This document shows positions 1 through 6,885 of a stretch of DNA of 11,933 nt, piece after piece (within the stretch, counting starts at the first letter, position 1; each line of letters opens with the position of its first letter). The notes under the pieces were generated by a model that was given only the letters and a program-made list of their open reading frames with translations, did no database searches and was not told where the DNA came from. Source of the stretch: Planctomycetota bacterium. GTDB lineage: Bacteria > Planctomycetota > Phycisphaerae > Sedimentisphaerales > Anaerobacaceae. The position numbers and the translations under genes were made by a program. Location: assembly GCA_017885385.1 (NCBI GenBank), contig JAFNGF010000221.1, positions 305-12,237 on the forward strand, read 5' to 3'.

Positions 1-1351
1 TTTCAATCAAATTCTCATTAGCAAGCTCAGTAATCAGCAGGTCCGCGATCTGGACATCCTGAACGGTCCTTACCAGCAGGCTCGTCCGCCTGCTCCGGGT
101 AATACTGTATCCGCGCTGCAGGACGGATTTCGGATTCAAGCCGGCCAGACGATTTGCCTGGGCGGTAAGCTGCATCTTGCAAACGCCGATAATCTTGCCC
201 ATTGATACGTTCGCCCGATTGAGCAAATTGTTCAAATCGACTGTTCTTCTGGCCAACAGCCGATGCGGCTCAATCCTGACGATCTGCTGATAAAAAAGGT
301 AAAGCCTATCCCTAAGCTCCGTGAGCAGAGCCTTTGTCGAACTGGCCAGAATGGTACTTAGCTCGTCTAGTTGTTGTTCGCGGTTGCGAACCGGCAAGAG
401 CGGATTCCTAAAGGCCGCGCTGGCAAGAATGGTCTGCAAACTTTCATGGCAAAGTTGTAGCCTGGTTTTTGTCTGCGAGCTTAATCTCTTCGCAAAATAC
501 GCCAACTGCCCCAGAACCTCTTGCATGTCGGAAACCGCGACGACACCCGCTTTGGTGGGCGTGGAGGCCCTGGCATCGGCAACGAAATCCGCTACTGTGA
601 CGTCAACCTCGTGCCCGACCGCACTTATAATGGGTATGTTCGAATCGAAAATAGCCCTGGCTAAAACTTCTTCATTAAACGCCCGCAGATCCTCCAGCGA
701 ACCGCCGCCCCGACCAACAATGAGAAGGTCGAGTCTGAACTGCTTATTGCGCCTGTTTACGTCTCTGATAGCTGCTGCGATTTCTTGCGCCGCCCCTTCG
801 CCCTGCACCGGCACGGGATACAGAAACAACTTGACGCACGGCCAGCGATTCCAGATGCTATCTTTTATGTCGTGTAGTGCCGCCCCAGATTCGCTGGTCA
901 GAATCCCGATCCTCTCCGGATATGCTGGAATTCGTTTTTTATGTGCGTCATCAAAAAGCCCCTCGGCCTGGAGCTTTTTCACCATCTGCTCGAAGGCTAA
1001 TTGCAGCGCCCCGATGCCTGCCGGAATAAGCTGCTCAACGACGAATTTATATTTACCCTGCGGCACATAGACGTCAATGAAGCCGCTTGCCAGCACGGCC
1101 AGCCCATTCTCCGGCTTGAATTTGACCCTGGCGAAGTTGCTCTTCCACATCGCACACGGCAGAATCGAGCCTTCGTCTTTTAGCGAAAAATAACAGTGCC
1201 CGCTATGGTGCCGCTTCCAGTCGGTTATCTCGCCGGTAACAGTCATCCAGCCAGGCAGATTATTTTCCAGAATCTCCTTGATAAGCGAGTTAACCTGGCT
1301 GACTGTATATATTTTAGTTTTCCGTTCTATCTGTTGTATACGCGCCATCAT
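1..1351 (-). CDS. xseA: Exodeoxyribonuclease VII large subunit (3' end cut by window edge)
   Basis: This gene encodes the catalytic large subunit of exonuclease VII, which with several small XseB subunits degrades single-stranded DNA in the cytoplasm during repair. I translated 450 codons on the minus strand with no stop. The N-terminal OB-fold lies at about residues 14-110 (begins KIYTVSQVNSLI). The catalytic core has GRGGGSLEDLRAFNEE (213-228), then AVGHEVDVTVADFVADARA (244-262) and TP (264-265). A coiled-coil-rich stretch follows at about 275-400, and the C-terminal signature NPKSVLQRGYSIT is at 406-418. E. coli XseA is about 456 residues, so only a few are missing. Two adjacent ATGs (1351 and 1348) are possible starts; the promoter places transcription start on the first. 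xseB would be expected beyond the left edge, which cannot be checked here. Identification is firm. Confidence 0.96.
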   Translation of the reverse strand, partial: MMARIQQIERKTKIYTVSQVNSLIKEILENNLPGWMTVTGEITDWKRHHSGHCYFSLKDEGSILPCAMWKSNFARVKFKPENGLAVLASGFIDVYVPQGKYKFVVEQLIPAGIGALQLAFEQMVKKLQAEGLFDDAHKKRIPAYPERIGILTSESGAALHDIKDSIWNRWPCVKLFLYPVPVQGEGAAQEIAAAIRDVNRRNKQFRLDLLIVGRGGGSLEDLRAFNEEVLARAIFDSNIPIISAVGHEVDVTVADFVADARASTPTKAGVVAVSDMQEVLGQLAYFAKRLSSQTKTRLQLCHESLQTILASAAFRNPLLPVRNREQQLDELSTILASSTKALLTELRDRLYLFYQQIVRIEPHRLLARRTVDLNNLLNRANVSMGKIIGVCKMQLTAQANRLAGLNPKSVLQRGYSITRSRRTSLLVRTVQDVQIADLLITELANENLIE

Positions 1352-1357
1352 CGATTG

Positions 1358-1386
1358 ATTATAAGTCCAAACCGTGCCAATCTCAA
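1358..1386 (-). promoter_or_regulatory. Sigma-70-type promoter of xseA
   Basis: Read on the minus strand, a TTGAGA -35 box (1386-1381) and a perfect TATAAT -10 box (1363-1358) are separated by exactly 17 bp. With normal spacing, transcription would start at about 1351, which is the A of the first xseA ATG. The transcript would then have no leader or Shine-Dalgarno site. The boxes are seen in the sequence; the start point is inferred. Confidence 0.7.
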
Positions 1387-1427
1387 TCGTAAATCGCGTA
1401 TGCGCGCAAGGCAGGCGAACTTCCGGC

Positions 1428-1456
1428 TTGAACGCGGGGGCAAAATTTGATAAAAT
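1428..1456 (+). promoter_or_regulatory. Sigma-70-type promoter of the C39-like gene
   Basis: A TTGAAC -35 box (1428-1433) and a TAAAAT -10 box (1451-1456) are 17 bp apart. They diverge from the xseA promoter, with 41 bp between the two -35 boxes. Transcription should start near 1463, giving a leader of about 95 nt that contains the predicted fold at 1473-1543. Confidence 0.6.
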
Positions 1457-1472
1457 GGTCTTAGAAAGAGCG

Positions 1473-1543
1473 CGGACCGGCTCGACCCTCGCTTTCGCGG
1501 GGGCAGGTGCCGCCCCTGCGTAGGCAGGGGTCATCGAGGTCCG
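1473..1543 (+). promoter_or_regulatory. Structured 5' leader: predicted three-way-junction RNA
   Basis: The leader pairs almost completely. The closing stem joins CGGAC (1473-1477) to GTCCG (1539-1543) and continues as CTCGA (1481-1485) with TCGAG (1534-1538), leaving a 3-nt bulge. Inside are two hairpins. The first is CCCTCGC/GCGGGGG (1486-1492/1497-1503), with one G-U pair and a TTTC loop. The second is CCCCTGC/GCAGGGG (1513-1519/1524-1530), with a GTAG loop. GCAGG (1503-1507) could instead pair with CCTGC (1515-1519), an exclusive alternative. The closing stem ends at the first base of the Shine-Dalgarno sequence, so folding could influence translation. It matches no riboswitch class I recognise. 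A dispersed palindromic repeat is the main alternative. Confidence 0.5.
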
Positions 1544-1548
1544 GAGGA
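1543..1548 (+). promoter_or_regulatory. Ribosome binding site deciding the start at 1557
   Basis: GGAGGA lies 8 nt before ATG 1557, an ideal distance. It is only 2 nt from the in-frame GTG at 1551, which is too close, so the ATG is preferred. Confidence 0.75.
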
Positions 1549-1556
1549 AGGTGCAA

Positions 1557-2372
1557 ATGAATCCCTGGCTTGAAACGTTGGGCGTAGTCCTGGTAACACT
1601 GGCGGGCATTTATCTGGGCTGGGTGTGTTCCGGTTTTCGCAAACCCTATTGGCTCTTGGGCTACCTCTTCTCATTTACGCTGATAGCCATGTTGATCCTG
1701 GCCAGGCAGAATGGCCCGCTGCATTCTTTACCGCCGCTTGCCTGGATAGCTGCAAGCCGGACAAAATTTATCATCCTGGCTTTAGCGGTTACAACGGGAT
1801 TGACCACCCCGCTATCGCGTCTGCCGCGCAAATCTGAGAGGCTGCTGGTCTGCCTCGTGATGGCTGTAGTAGTCGGCTGGTTTTCGGTCCTGCCCTTTAT
1901 TGCCCCCACTCTGATTAGAGGCCGTCTGTCAAGTCTTGCGACAAAGTTTGATTCCGACGGCGTCTGTCGGCAGGCGACAAGCTACACTTGTGGGCCGGCC
2001 GCCGCGGTCACAGCGCTTGCCAAATTAGGGCTATCCGCCAACGAAGGAGAAATAGCGATACTTGCGCATTGCAGTCCGGTAACGGGGACTCTGCCGGCCT
2101 GTCTTTGTGCCGCTCTTGCGGACCGCTACGCCGGGCAGGGCCTTAAATGCCGATACGGCCATTTTGATTCCATCAGCCAGCTCAAAAGGGCAGGCGTCAC
2201 TATAGCTATAGTAAGGGACGCATTTTTACTGGACCACTGCGTCGCCGTGCTTGAAGTCTCAGACCGCACCGTCACTATCGCCGATCCTATGGCAGGACTA
2301 AGGCTTATGCCGCGTGAGCAATTCGAGAAAATCTGGCGATTTTCCGGCATAATCCTCAATCGGGACGGCTGA
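1557..2372 (+). CDS. Membrane-anchored C39-like cysteine peptidase domain protein
   Basis: The 271-residue protein has about four N-terminal membrane segments (roughly residues 5-26, 31-48, 69-88 and 96-118), followed by a C39-like papain-fold domain. The catalytic pattern is complete: the Gln in CRQATSYTCGPAA, with candidate nucleophile Cys145; His227 in LDHCVAVLEV; and Asp243 in TIADP. Classical C39 domains remove double-glycine leaders of bacteriocins and sit on ABC exporters. Here there is no ABC domain, no transporter neighbour and no small leader-peptide gene, so the substrate is unknown. By topology the domain could lie on either side of the membrane. Four other cysteines (136, 172, 182, 184) lie close in the domain, plus Cys198. 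The gene appears to be transcribed alone. C39-like fold: fairly sure; proteolytic activity: inferred. Confidence 0.82.
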   Translation: MNPWLETLGVVLVTLAGIYLGWVCSGFRKPYWLLGYLFSFTLIAMLILARQNGPLHSLPPLAWIAASRTKFIILALAVTTGLTTPLSRLPRKSERLLVCLVMAVVVGWFSVLPFIAPTLIRGRLSSLATKFDSDGVCRQATSYTCGPAAAVTALAKLGLSANEGEIAILAHCSPVTGTLPACLCAALADRYAGQGLKCRYGHFDSISQLKRAGVTIAIVRDAFLLDHCVAVLEVSDRTVTIADPMAGLRLMPREQFEKIWRFSGIILNRDG

Positions 2373-2490
2373 CGCAGACCGGCACAGGTACATGCGGCTG
2401 CTCAAGACAGAGCCACGACCGTAAGGAAGTAGCAATCACCTCTCGGCACCACGATGTCACCACCTAATCGGGCTATTTTTTTCGCCCACT

Positions 2491-2508
2491 GTGACATAAC
2501 GTTGTCAC
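2491..2508. repeat. Short inverted repeat
   Basis: GTGACA (2491-2496) and TGTCAC (2503-2508) form a perfect 6-bp inverted repeat with a 6-nt loop. It lies 118 bp after the C39-like gene. It has no T-tract on the plus strand, so a terminator role is doubtful. Confidence 0.35.
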
Positions 2509-2571
2509 CGCGTATGAAATAAATGTGGCAGGCTGAGGGCAAATACGCCAAATATACAGGCCGGATGAAGC

Positions 2572-2626
2572 AAAAGACCCGGCGGGGCTAAATGTCCGGG
2601 GGGTGGCCCTGCCGGGCTAACCTTTT
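2572..2626 (-). terminator. Hairpin terminator of the HD/beta-helix operon (palindrome element A)
   Basis: CCCGGCGGGGC (2578-2588) pairs with GCCCTGCCGGG (2606-2616) over 11 bp with a single G-T pair. An outer AAAAG/CTTTT stem (2572-2576/2622-2626) can close it. Read on the minus strand, the GC-rich stem is followed at once by TCTTTT, the form of a Rho-independent terminator, about 65 nt after the beta-helix stop codon. On the plus strand the T-run is four bases and 6 nt away, so termination there would be weaker. The loop-side GGGGCTAAAT matches elements B and C further right. Confidence 0.6.
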
Positions 2627-2646
2627 AGTGATGCGTGCGGCGTAAC

Positions 2647-2658
2647 GCGTATTGCGTA
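2647..2658 (-). repeat. 12-base repeat copy, inverted relative to 11107-11118
   Basis: On the minus strand these bases read TACGCAATACGC. The same 12-mer occurs on the plus strand inside the O-antigen ligase gene. Both copies lie in stretches made of the ACGCAATAC/GCGTATTGCG unit. Confidence 0.5.
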
Positions 2659-2680
2659 TAATGCTTCGCCAGAAACCAAG

Positions 2681-3922
2681 TTAGTTGTCTTTAAGAACGA
2701 CAAAAACTGCGAATTCACCTTTGACCGGCACTGTAATAGTGCCCGCCCGGCACTTGCCGCGGGCGACAGCCTGGCCAAACCAGTCCTGCGGATCCATAAG
2801 GCGATAACTTTCGCCGTCGGCCAAAAAAGGCTCAGCTTTGACCTCCACTTTCTCGGCCTTGTCCCAATTGTAGATCACCAGATGCGCGCGGTTTCGGTCG
2901 AACCGATTGGGCAAAAGAACACTCTTCGTTCCTGCCGGGCGTTTTTCGCCCTTTTTGATAATGAGGTTGCCGCTCTGCACGACCTGCTTGTACTTGCTAA
3001 TATCCAGCTCACCGTTTACTATCACGTTATCGCGGACCTCGCAGTTCTCGTTGTACGGCGCGTTGTAACCGATTCTCATAGTCACATCGTAAAGGTAATT
3101 CTCCAGCACACGGATGCCGTGACTTGGTCTGCCGCCGCCGATCAGGAACGGGCCTCTGCCGTAACAAACGTTTTGCTCGACCAAGTAGTTGTCCACATAC
3201 GCACGCTCGGAGCCGTAGGCGTGCATAGTGTAAGTTCCATCGTACAGGCAGCTCATTATGCAATTGGAAATTGTCTTAACGCCGTCTTTATTCTGCGTGT
3301 AAATGCAATGCCCGTGCCCGCGATCGGTGCCGAGCCAGCCGTTATCATAGATTATGCAGCCGTATATCTCCGGGTCGATCTCGCCCTGCCAGCAGCTGAT
3401 GCCCTGATTGCAGTTGTGGATGATCAGATTTATGTACTTACAGTTTTTTCCGCCGTACGTATGCAGGCCGCCCCAGGGCCGTTTCAGGTCTTCTGGGTTT
3501 GAGCCTGGGCTGACTGGTTTTTCGGGCTGCGGCTCGGAAACAAATATCTCCAGACCGCGAATCCAGACGTGAGCCGAGGGACTTTGCACCGAAAGACCGC
3601 CGTCGATTCTGGCTCGCTCGCCTAGTGCCGGCTGAATGTGGATCGGATTTTCCGCCGTACCCGCCAGGCGGATTTCATAAAGCTCTTGGGGACGCCGCTT
3701 ATAAGTGCCCCCGAGCAGGTAAATCGTGTCACCGGCAGAGACTTTTTGCTGTCCGCCCAAGGCCGAGGCGATGTCCCAGGGCGATTCTTTTGTGCCGGGA
3801 TTTGTTGGCTTACCGTTGGGTCCTGCATACCACTGGTCTGCCAAACCGAGCTGCGCTGGCGATGCCACAAAAAACAAAAGCAGAGCAATCCAGCCTCGCA
3901 TCGAAAGTACCCCTGTTTTCAT
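2681..3922 (-). CDS. Secreted right-handed beta-helix (pectate-lyase-like fold) protein
   Basis: The 413-residue product starts with a Sec signal peptide: a hydrophobic core around residues 11-24, with likely cleavage after LGLA (25-28). The mature N-terminus has the pattern typical of secreted parallel beta-helix proteins: GDTIYLLGGTY (64-74), IHIQPALGERARIDGG (94-109) and WIRGLEIF (120-127). Repeated coils rich in Asn, Gly and Cys follow (for example NLIIHNCNQGISCW and IYGCIIYDNGW), to about residue 325. The end (about 345-413) looks like a small beta-sandwich. Such proteins often bind or cut polysaccharides, but I cannot assign a catalytic site. The chosen ATG overlaps the upstream stop codon (ATGA), suggesting translational coupling. 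An in-frame ATG at 3901 (residue 8), preceded by AGGGG 8 nt away, is a good alternative giving 406 residues with the signal peptide intact. Confidence 0.83.
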   Translation of the reverse strand: MKTGVLSMRGWIALLLFFVASPAQLGLADQWYAGPNGKPTNPGTKESPWDIASALGGQQKVSAGDTIYLLGGTYKRRPQELYEIRLAGTAENPIHIQPALGERARIDGGLSVQSPSAHVWIRGLEIFVSEPQPEKPVSPGSNPEDLKRPWGGLHTYGGKNCKYINLIIHNCNQGISCWQGEIDPEIYGCIIYDNGWLGTDRGHGHCIYTQNKDGVKTISNCIMSCLYDGTYTMHAYGSERAYVDNYLVEQNVCYGRGPFLIGGGRPSHGIRVLENYLYDVTMRIGYNAPYNENCEVRDNVIVNGELDISKYKQVVQSGNLIIKKGEKRPAGTKSVLLPNRFDRNRAHLVIYNWDKAEKVEVKAEPFLADGESYRLMDPQDWFGQAVARGKCRAGTITVPVKGEFAVFVVLKDN

Positions 3923-4881
3923 TCTATGCGCTTTCTATAAAGCCTAGTCTGCAGCGCGCTTTTCCAGGCGGTCCAATTTGAATCGCTTAGCTCATTGTCA
4001 ATCGCCGATGCGACCTGGCTCAATTTGGCGTCCAGGTCGTCAATGTAATAGACCATAAAGGCTTCGGGCGTGGCCGGCAGCTTGGGCGAGCCGAATTCAT
4101 ATTCGCCGTGATGCGACAGAATAATATGCCCGAAGGCATCCAAAATTGCCTTGTCAACGGGCGTACCTTTGGCCGCCAGGTGATCGGCCTTGCGATTTAC
4201 CAAGAGTAGGGTCTGCGCAATATGCCCGATTAACTGTCCCGAATCGGTATATGAGAAGGCCATCTCGTATGATAGCTCCTCGGTTTTTCCCATATCGTGC
4301 AGGAAAATCCCCGCCAGGACCAAATCCGCCTGCACCTGAGGATATAGCGGCAATATGGCAGCCGCCACTTGCAGCATATTGTGCGTATGCTCCAATAGCC
4401 CGCCGATATAATCATGATGCAGTTTCACGCCGCCCGGCGCTGTGCAGAATTTTCCCATCAATTCAGTGTCGGCTAAGAATTCGCCGACCAACGTATTTAG
4501 CTGCGGGTTTTTTATCCGGGCGACAATCTGCTTTACCTCCTTGAACATCTGCCCGGTGTCTTTGTCTGTGCGGGCAAGAAAATCATCGAGGCACACTTTG
4601 CTCGGATCAATAACGCTGATGTTGTTTATGACGATTTGCAGGCTGTTTTGATAGAGTTCGCTTCTTCCCTGGATATGGATAAAGCCAGGCTTGGGCAGTG
4701 CCTTGTAGACTGTCTCGGTGGCCTGCCACATCCTGCCATTCAACTGCCCTGTCTTGTCGGCAAGGAACATCGCGATATAAAGATCGCCTCGCGTTGTGCT
4801 TCGCAGAATCGGCTCTTTAGCCATATAGATATCATTGATCGCCTCGCCCGCCTCAATCTGATTGACAAACTTATGCGCCAT
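3919..4881 (-). CDS. OB-fold/HD-domain protein, YhaM-like 3'-5' exoribonuclease family
   Basis: The 320-residue protein has the architecture of YhaM-type 3'-5' exoribonucleases. An N-terminal OB-fold for nucleic acid binding lies at about residues 15-92 (RGDLYIAMFLADKTGQLNGRMW), followed by an HD metal-dependent phosphohydrolase domain at about 150-290. Visible HD ligands are HH (155-156) and His165 in LLEHTHNM, the HD doublet His195-Asp196 in FLHDMGKTEEL, His220, HH (257-258) in ILSHHGEYEFGS, and the DD pair 281-282. Length and motif order match the family (B. subtilis YhaM is about 314 residues). The likely role is RNA turnover in the cytoplasm; DNA activity is also known for relatives. It is first in a two-gene operon and its stop overlaps the next ATG. 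The Shine-Dalgarno site is weak (AAAGGG). Family assignment is firm; the exact substrate is inferred. Confidence 0.9.
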   Translation of the reverse strand: MAHKFVNQIEAGEAINDIYMAKEPILRSTTRGDLYIAMFLADKTGQLNGRMWQATETVYKALPKPGFIHIQGRSELYQNSLQIVINNISVIDPSKVCLDDFLARTDKDTGQMFKEVKQIVARIKNPQLNTLVGEFLADTELMGKFCTAPGGVKLHHDYIGGLLEHTHNMLQVAAAILPLYPQVQADLVLAGIFLHDMGKTEELSYEMAFSYTDSGQLIGHIAQTLLLVNRKADHLAAKGTPVDKAILDAFGHIILSHHGEYEFGSPKLPATPEAFMVYYIDDLDAKLSQVASAIDNELSDSNWTAWKSALQTRLYRKRIE

Positions 4882-4931
4882 TATTCAGCCCTTTTTAGAC
4901 ATAGTCCTTTCAATTTGTTCATCTGCGCCCA

Positions 4932-4960
4932 ATCATATTCGGGGGCGCCGGTCTCAGCAA
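4932..4960 (-). promoter_or_regulatory. Promoter of the YhaM-like/beta-helix operon
   Basis: On the minus strand, TTGCTG (4960-4955) and TATGAT (4937-4932) are separated by 17 bp. The predicted start is near 4925, giving a leader of about 45 nt before ATG 4881. Confidence 0.55.
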
Positions 4961-4992
4961 GCGGCGACTGCCTCTTAAAAAACCTTTCTTGC

Positions 4993-5016
4993 GGGTGTTT
5001 GCCACGCCAGACACCC
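4993..5016. promoter_or_regulatory. Palindrome between divergent promoters, candidate operator
   Basis: GGGTGTTTG (4993-5001) and CAGACACCC (5008-5016) form a 9-bp inverted repeat with one G-T pair and a 6-nt spacer. A further CTTGC (4988-4992) could pair with GCAAG (5031-5035). The palindrome lies between the -35 boxes of the two divergent promoters and upstream of both transcription starts. An operator or DNA-level site is therefore likelier than an RNA terminator. No regulator is identifiable. Confidence 0.4.
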
Positions 5017-5028
5017 GGCGGATTACCC

Positions 5029-5057
5029 TTGCAAGCGTTTGGATTTTAGACTATAAA
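5029..5057 (+). promoter_or_regulatory. Promoter of proS
   Basis: A TTGCAA -35 box (5029-5034) and a TATAAA -10 box (5052-5057) are 17 bp apart, giving a start near 5064 and a leader of about 55 nt. GAGG (5107-5110) then lies 8 nt before the ATG. There is no room for a T-box in this leader. Confidence 0.6.
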
Positions 5058-5118
5058 CGTGCACTACGATAGGCTTAGATTTAACCAAGCACAAGTCACG
5101 AACAGCGAGGCACGATAG

Positions 5119-6885
5119 ATGAGATACAGCCGGATGTTCATACCAACAGTCAAGGAAGCACCCGCCGATGCGGAGATAACCAGCCATAGGTTAATGATTC
5201 GAGCCGGACTTATCCGCAAGGTCGCCAGCGGCACGTACACCTATCTGCCGCTCGGCTGGCGAAGCCTGCTGAAAATCATAGCTATCGTCCGCGAAGAAAT
5301 GAATAAGGCCGGCGCCCAGGAGATCCTGGTGCCCTCGATGCAGCCGCTTGAGCTGTGGGACAAGACCGGACGCAGCACTGACTACGGCCCGACGATGTTC
5401 CGCCTTGAGGACCGGCACGGAAAAGGAAGCGTTCTTGGCCCAACCGCCGAAGAGATTTTCACAACGCTTGCCGCCGGCGAGATAAAGTCCTACAAGCAGT
5501 TGCCGGTCAACCTCTATCAGATAAGCCCAAAATTCCGTGATGAATTCCGCCCGCGTTTTGGCCCCATCCGGTCCCGAGAATTCATAATGAAAGATGCCTA
5601 CAGCTTCGACGCCGATGCGCAAGGCCTGGATAAATCCTATCGGGCAATGTACGACGCCTACTGCCGGATTTTCAAACGCTGCGGCCTGGAATATGTGATC
5701 GTACAGGCCGAGGTCGGCGAAATGGGCGGCTCCGGCTCGCACCAATTCACCGTGCCCTGCGAGTCCGGCGAAGATACTATCGTCTACACCGAAGACGGGT
5801 CGTATGCAGCAAATCTCGAACGGGCAGCCGTCGATCCATTGCCGAAAGGCAATGGTCGATGTTTAGCTGGCACACCTGTGGTGCCGGTCGAAATTCCGCC
5901 GATGCAGGAGGTCCACACACCGAATGTCGGCTCTATCGAAGCCGTCTGCGCATTTCTGAAGACCCAGCCGAAGGATATGATAAAGACACTCATATACGCC
6001 GCCGGAGACGGTGCAGTTGCGGCATTGGTGCGAGGCGACCACGAGATCAATAACGAAAAGCTCAGTCAGGCCATCGGCACCAAGCACGTTGAGCTGGCTG
6101 ACCAGCCCACCATCGAAAAAGTTACCGGCGCCAAGGTCGGTTTCGCCGGCCCGATGGGAATAGGCGATAACGTCTCTAAGATGGTCATCGACCACGCGGT
6201 CGCCGCGATGGCGGTGAGCATCACCGGCGCCAATAAGACCGACTATCATACGAAAAATGTTGTGCCCGGCAGAGATTTCCCGCTGCAAGGCCAAAATATT
6301 GCCGTTGCCGACATTCGCTACGCCGTGAAAGGCGACACCTATAACGGCAAAAAACTGTTGTTTAAGAAGGGCATCGAAGTCGGCCAGGTCTTCAAATTGG
6401 GGACTAAATACAGCGAAAAACTCGGTGCAAAATTCCTTGATGAAAACGGCACCGAAAAACCTTGCCTGATGGGCTGCTACGGCATCGGCATAAACCGAAT
6501 CCTGGCCTCAGCCATCGAGCTATCTAACGATGATAACGGCATCATCTGGCCGATAACCATCGCACCTGTCGAAGTCATCATCACCTGCGCCAACCAAGAA
6601 GACGACCGCGTAGCAGATGCCGCCGAAAATGTCTATCAGCAGTTGCTCGCAGCCGGCATCGATGTATTGCTGGACGACCGGCCAATTCACGGCGGCGCCA
6701 AATTCAAGGATGCTGACCTTATCGGCATACCTATTAGAATTACGGTGGGCAAAAAGTCCCTGGCTGAGGGAAAGGTCGAAATCAAACTGCGGGCAGAATC
6801 TCAAAGCCGGAGAGTCCCTGCGGAAAGCGCCGCAAACAAAGTAGTTGAACTGGTCAACTCACTGAAACAAAAATTACAGGTTTAG
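5119..6885 (+). CDS. proS: Prolyl-tRNA synthetase, bacterial type with editing domain
   Basis: This class II synthetase charges tRNA-Pro with proline in the cytoplasm. Its 588 residues match the bacterial form (E. coli 572). Motif 1 is around residues 25-48 (GTYTYLPLGWR), with the GPTAEE loop at 107-112. Motif 2 is FRDEFRPRFGPIRSREF (139-155), and motif 3 is GCYGIGINR (452-460). The YbaK-like editing insertion, which clears Ala-tRNA-Pro, occupies about 224-407 between motifs 2 and 3. It includes KTLIYAAGDGAVAALVRGDHE and the GFAGPMGI glycine-rich loop. The anticodon-binding domain runs from about 480 to 575. The start follows GAGG at good spacing and its own promoter. The isomerase-family gene follows 50 nt later and is probably co-transcribed. 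Confidence 0.97.
   Translation: MRYSRMFIPTVKEAPADAEITSHRLMIRAGLIRKVASGTYTYLPLGWRSLLKIIAIVREEMNKAGAQEILVPSMQPLELWDKTGRSTDYGPTMFRLEDRHGKGSVLGPTAEEIFTTLAAGEIKSYKQLPVNLYQISPKFRDEFRPRFGPIRSREFIMKDAYSFDADAQGLDKSYRAMYDAYCRIFKRCGLEYVIVQAEVGEMGGSGSHQFTVPCESGEDTIVYTEDGSYAANLERAAVDPLPKGNGRCLAGTPVVPVEIPPMQEVHTPNVGSIEAVCAFLKTQPKDMIKTLIYAAGDGAVAALVRGDHEINNEKLSQAIGTKHVELADQPTIEKVTGAKVGFAGPMGIGDNVSKMVIDHAVAAMAVSITGANKTDYHTKNVVPGRDFPLQGQNIAVADIRYAVKGDTYNGKKLLFKKGIEVGQVFKLGTKYSEKLGAKFLDENGTEKPCLMGCYGIGINRILASAIELSNDDNGIIWPITIAPVEVIITCANQEDDRVADAAENVYQQLLAAGIDVLLDDRPIHGGAKFKDADLIGIPIRITVGKKSLAEGKVEIKLRAESQSRRVPAESAANKVVELVNSLKQKLQV

Larger units (their letters stand above)
2373..2680. other. Convergent intergenic region
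   Basis: No credible gene is seen in these 308 bases between the ends of the C39-like gene and the beta-helix gene. The region holds a short inverted repeat (2491-2508), a run of seven T (2476-2482) without a proper stem before it, the strong hairpin at 2572-2626, and a 12-base repeat at 2647-2658. Confidence 0.7.

Noticed and set aside
321..1070. Long plus-strand open frame (249 codons) opposite xseA
   Set aside because: It is fully antisense to an unambiguous xseA and has low-complexity Ser/Ala/Cys content with no domain pattern.
1551..1556. GTG start two codons before the chosen start of the C39-like protein
   Set aside because: It is only 2 nt from the GGAGGA site; ATG 1557 has the proper spacing.
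1463..1560. Small SRP RNA (GGTCCGGAGGAAGG resembles the SRP GGUCCGGAAGGAAGC loop)
   Set aside because: The conserved symmetric internal loop and long rod cannot be formed, and the similar bases are a normal Shine-Dalgarno site before an ATG.
2471..2487. T-run with GGGC/GCCC as a terminator of the C39-like gene
   Set aside because: The T-run lies inside the loop of a 4-bp stem rather than after a stem.
2530..2622. Resemblance to a c-di-GMP-I (GEMM) riboswitch: GGGCAAA, GCAAAAG, GGGGCTAAAT and GGCCCTGCCGGG in order
   Set aside because: The second helix and tetraloop cannot be formed, there is no plus-strand gene downstream, and the GGGGCTAAAT part is explained by the palindrome family.
2882..3502. 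Plus-strand open frame of 206 codons opposite the beta-helix gene
   Set aside because: The minus-strand frame has a signal peptide and beta-helix repeats; the plus frame has no recognisable motif or ribosome site.
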